Part shown: piece by piece, positions 62,487 through 64,000 of the stretch | Layout of the letters: each line of letters opens with the position of its first letter | Position numbering within the stretch: the stretch's first letter is position 1 | NCBI GenBank assembly: GCA_022564295.1 | Contig: JADFLR010000011.1 | Location: 62,001-126,000 of the forward strand | DNA from: Bacteroidota bacterium | GTDB taxonomy: Bacteria > Bacteroidota > Ignavibacteria > Ignavibacteriales > Ignavibacteriaceae | DNA: 64,000 bases | Direction of reading: 5' to 3' | Notes under the pieces: model-generated | What the model saw: the letters and a program-made list of their open reading frames with translations, nothing else | Told to the model about the DNA's origin: nothing | Database searches by the model: none | Program-made: the position numbers and the translations under genes

Positions 62487-63042
62487 TATTTTAAAACATC
62501 GTCAATCCAACCGCTTGAATGAGTATGATTACGCAAACCCAAATTGGTACTATGTTACAATCTGCACAAAGGATAAAAACTGTGTCTTTGGCAAAGTGAG
62601 AAATGGCAAGTTAGTTTTAAATAAATTTGGGATACTTGCAAAGGATGAGTGGATCAGAACCAAGGAGATTCGACCAAACATAGATTTAGATTATTATATC
62701 ATCATGCCAAACCATATCCATGGCATAATAATAATTGAAAGTAGGGGCGTAATGCATTTCGCCCCTACAAATGAGTTTAAATCACCGTCACAAACATTGG
62801 GCTCAATTATTCGTGGGTTTAAATCTATAGTAACGAAAAGAATAAACCGGATGAAAAGCACACATGGCAATCCAATCTGGCAAAGAAACTATTACGACCA
62901 CATAATCCGAAATGAACGAGATTTGTACAGAATTAGAAAGTACATTCAGTTAAATCCATTAAAGTGGGAAATTGATGAACACTTTAGTAAGATATTGTTT
63001 TTCATTTGTTTCAAACAAAAGAAATTGGGAAGTTTAAAATAA
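62473..63042 (+). CDS. REP-associated tyrosine transposase (RayT/Y1 HUH type)
   Basis: This 189-residue HUH single-strand transposase starts at GTG inside the AlaX 3' end. The HUH metal motif is MPNHIHGIIII (about 78-84), and the catalytic Tyr lies in WQRNYYDHIIRNERDLYRI (about 138-142), followed by YIQLNPLKWEID typical of RayT. The N-terminus NRLNEYDYANPNWYYVTICT is also characteristic. The gene contains a 9-bp hairpin GTAGGGGCG/CGCCCCTAC at 62741-62768 translated as RGVMHFAPT. After about residue 175 (KILFFICFKQKK) the frame runs through duplicated AlaX DNA, so the true C-terminus is probably shorter and replaced. Confidence 0.85.
   Translation: MKNFNILKHRQSNRLNEYDYANPNWYYVTICTKDKNCVFGKVRNGKLVLNKFGILAKDEWIRTKEIRPNIDLDYYIIMPNHIHGIIIIESRGVMHFAPTNEFKSPSQTLGSIIRGFKSIVTKRINRMKSTHGNPIWQRNYYDHIIRNERDLYRIRKYIQLNPLKWEIDEHFSKILFFICFKQKKLGSLK
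62741..62768. repeat. Palindrome inside the RayT coding sequence
   Basis: GTAGGGGCG and CGCCCCTAC form a perfect 9-bp stem with a 10-base loop (TAATGCATTT). Palindromes of this GTAGGGGCG type are widespread dispersed repeats in bacteria, and here one is translated within the transposase. Confidence 0.75.
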
Positions 63043-63101
63043 TCTCAACAGGTTATAATGACAGTATATTAAGAATTAGATTTAATCTGTTTGATGATTA
63101 A
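63003..63101 (+). pseudogene. Diverged second copy of the AlaX 3' end
   Basis: Downstream of RayT the plus frame reads EIGKFKIISTGYNDSILRIR then FNLFDD-stop, matching EIGRFKIISTSFNDGKLRVR and FKLFDG of the AlaX gene. The similarity begins around CATTTGTTTC. It is out of context, without a start, so it is a gene fragment. It shows that the insertion site holds two versions of the same 3' end. Confidence 0.75.
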
Positions 63102-63166
63102 AACGAAGATGAAGCTATCTCTAAAGTAACGTATTAGATGTATAAGTGGTTTCCTAACGAGTAACT

Positions 63167-64000
63167 TTGTTTCGCTTCTCTGAAGCTTTGTTTTTTTGAT
63201 AGGATTATTTACTGATTTGCCGCTGCTCTGCAGCTAATAAAGTAACTACAATAATTTGTTGGTAAGGTGTTTTTCATTATTCATTAAAGCCGCAGAGCGG
63301 CAGTATATTAGTAATTTTTGCACAACAGATACTAAGCTCCGAAAGAACGGCACAATTTTAAATATTATAGATAAAAGATTAATTATAATTTTATTTGGAT
63401 AATAAAAATGGCAAACACTTATACTCAATTATACGTTCAAATTATATTTTCTCCTCGTGGCAGACAAAACCTCATTCACAACAGAATTAAAAATGATATT
63501 TACAAATACATAGTCGGAATTATTAAAAAGAAAAATCAAAAACCAATGATCATCAACGGTATGCCAGACCATGTGCACATCTTCCTCGGCTTTTCACCAG
63601 ACATTGCAATTTCAGATCTTGTGAGAGATATTAAATCGAATTCGACTAACTTCATTAACGACAACAAATTAATTCAAGGTAAATTTTCGTGGCAGAAAGG
63701 TTTTGGTGCATTTACATACAGCAAATCTCAAGTTCCTATGGTTGTGAGGTATATAAAAAATCAAGAGGAACATCATCGCAGAAAAACTTTTAAAGAAGAA
63801 TATCTTGAATTATTAGAAAAATTCGGTGTCGATTATAAAAAACAATATTTGTTCGAATGGTATGAGTAATATTGTTTCGCTTCTCTGAAGCTCTGTAGTT
63901 TTTGGTAAGATTCTTTTACTAAAATGTCGCTGCTCTGCAGCTAAAAAGATGTCCGCAAAATTCTATTAGTAGAGGAGATTTCCTTTTCCATTAAAGCCGC
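63167..64000 (+). mobile_element. IS200/IS605-like element with hairpin-bearing direct repeats (right end cut)
   Basis: The transposase gene is flanked by direct repeats of about 130 bp (63167-63301 and 63872 to beyond 64000). Each copy holds, in order, three mini-hairpins with 5-bp stems: GCTTC-TCT-GAAGC, GCTGC-TCT-GCAGC and GCCGC-AGA-GCGGC, spaced 48/50 and 67/67 bases. Left positions are 63174-63186, 63222-63234 and 63289-63301; right positions are 63879-63891, 63929-63941 and 63996 onward. Hairpins of this kind are the recognition elements of HUH transposases. Confidence 0.78.
63408..63869 (+). CDS. tnpA: IS200/IS605-family TnpA transposase
   Basis: This 153-residue Y1 HUH transposase moves as single-stranded DNA. 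The HUH motif is GMPDHVHIFLGF (about 50-61), and the nucleophilic Tyr is in GFGAFTYSKSQV (about 104). The N-terminus TYTQLYVQIIFSPRGRQ and C-terminal HHRRKTFKEEYLELLEKFGV are normal for IS200. No TnpB/IscB gene accompanies it. It is not closely similar to the RayT upstream. Three hairpins on each side provide candidate ends. Confidence 0.93.
   Translation: MANTYTQLYVQIIFSPRGRQNLIHNRIKNDIYKYIVGIIKKKNQKPMIINGMPDHVHIFLGFSPDIAISDLVRDIKSNSTNFINDNKLIQGKFSWQKGFGAFTYSKSQVPMVVRYIKNQEEHHRRKTFKEEYLELLEKFGVDYKKQYLFEWYE

Noticed and set aside
62473-64000. CRISPR array at the right end
   Set aside because: The repeats are two long direct copies with internal hairpins around a transposase, not short, regularly spaced repeats with unique spacers, and no cas gene is present.

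Overview
The window is AT-rich bacterial DNA. It carries a tRNA-Lys without an encoded CCA, RRM-type RNA-binding proteins, an oxygen-independent haem pathway (HemN), very large multi-PAS and hybrid histidine kinases, and many short palindromic intergenic repeats. A possible Bacteroidota-type promoter (TTTG, 20 bases, TATATTTG) lies before the tRNA. Together these suggest a member of the Bacteroidota/Chlorobiota/Ignavibacteria lineage. The lineage is an inference from gene content; no marker gene was compared.

Layout. Positions 1-2650 hold the 5' end of a D12-class DNA adenine methylase cut by the window edge, three RRM genes each with its own terminator, a collapsed MATE transporter and repeat-rich spacers. 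Positions 2950-13290 are a loose set of minus-strand metabolic and accessory genes: two aldo/keto reductases, a TPR lipoprotein, a membrane metallophosphoesterase and a Mut7-C protein. A MOSC gene here is broken into two parts around a 2-kb block with DUF488 and two unrecognised genes. Positions 13290-26600 are dominated by haem synthesis: hemB and hemY, then hemX-like/ccsA, hemA, hemC, a small lipoprotein, a TetR-HemD fusion, hemE and hemN, all on the minus strand. Isocitrate lyase and an ATP-grasp protein lie between the two haem groups. Positions 26700-31413 carry an SPFH protein, a ferritin-like protein, pyrimidine-nucleoside phosphorylase and aspS.

Positions 32298-46182 form a plus-strand type IV pilus/type II secretion-like locus: two short pilin-like proteins, a terminator, then PilC, PilB, PilT, a PilM-PilN fusion, a PilO-like protein and a secretin. 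It runs with almost no spacing into a receiver protein, a hybrid kinase with three receivers, and a receiver joined to an H-box segment without a kinase domain. A convergent sigma-54 activator and hybrid kinase pair (46179-49552) completes this signalling block. Positions 52473-59376 hold a second signalling block: a receiver with Glu at the phospho-acceptor site, a ten-PAS NarL-type kinase, a NarL-type regulator and a single-domain receiver.

The right end (59390-64000) contains gene fragments, two lipoprotein/cell-wall genes, and two HUH transposase genes. One sits between two diverged copies of the 3' end of an AlaX-like editing gene. The other lies between long direct repeats that each carry three small REP-like hairpins; the right repeat runs off the window.

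The strongest candidates for something new are the TetR-HemD fusion within its own haem operon, the pilus-plus-phosphorelay operon with atypical pilins, and the hairpin-flanked HUH transposase. A further pattern is that two insertions are bordered by diverged partial gene duplications.
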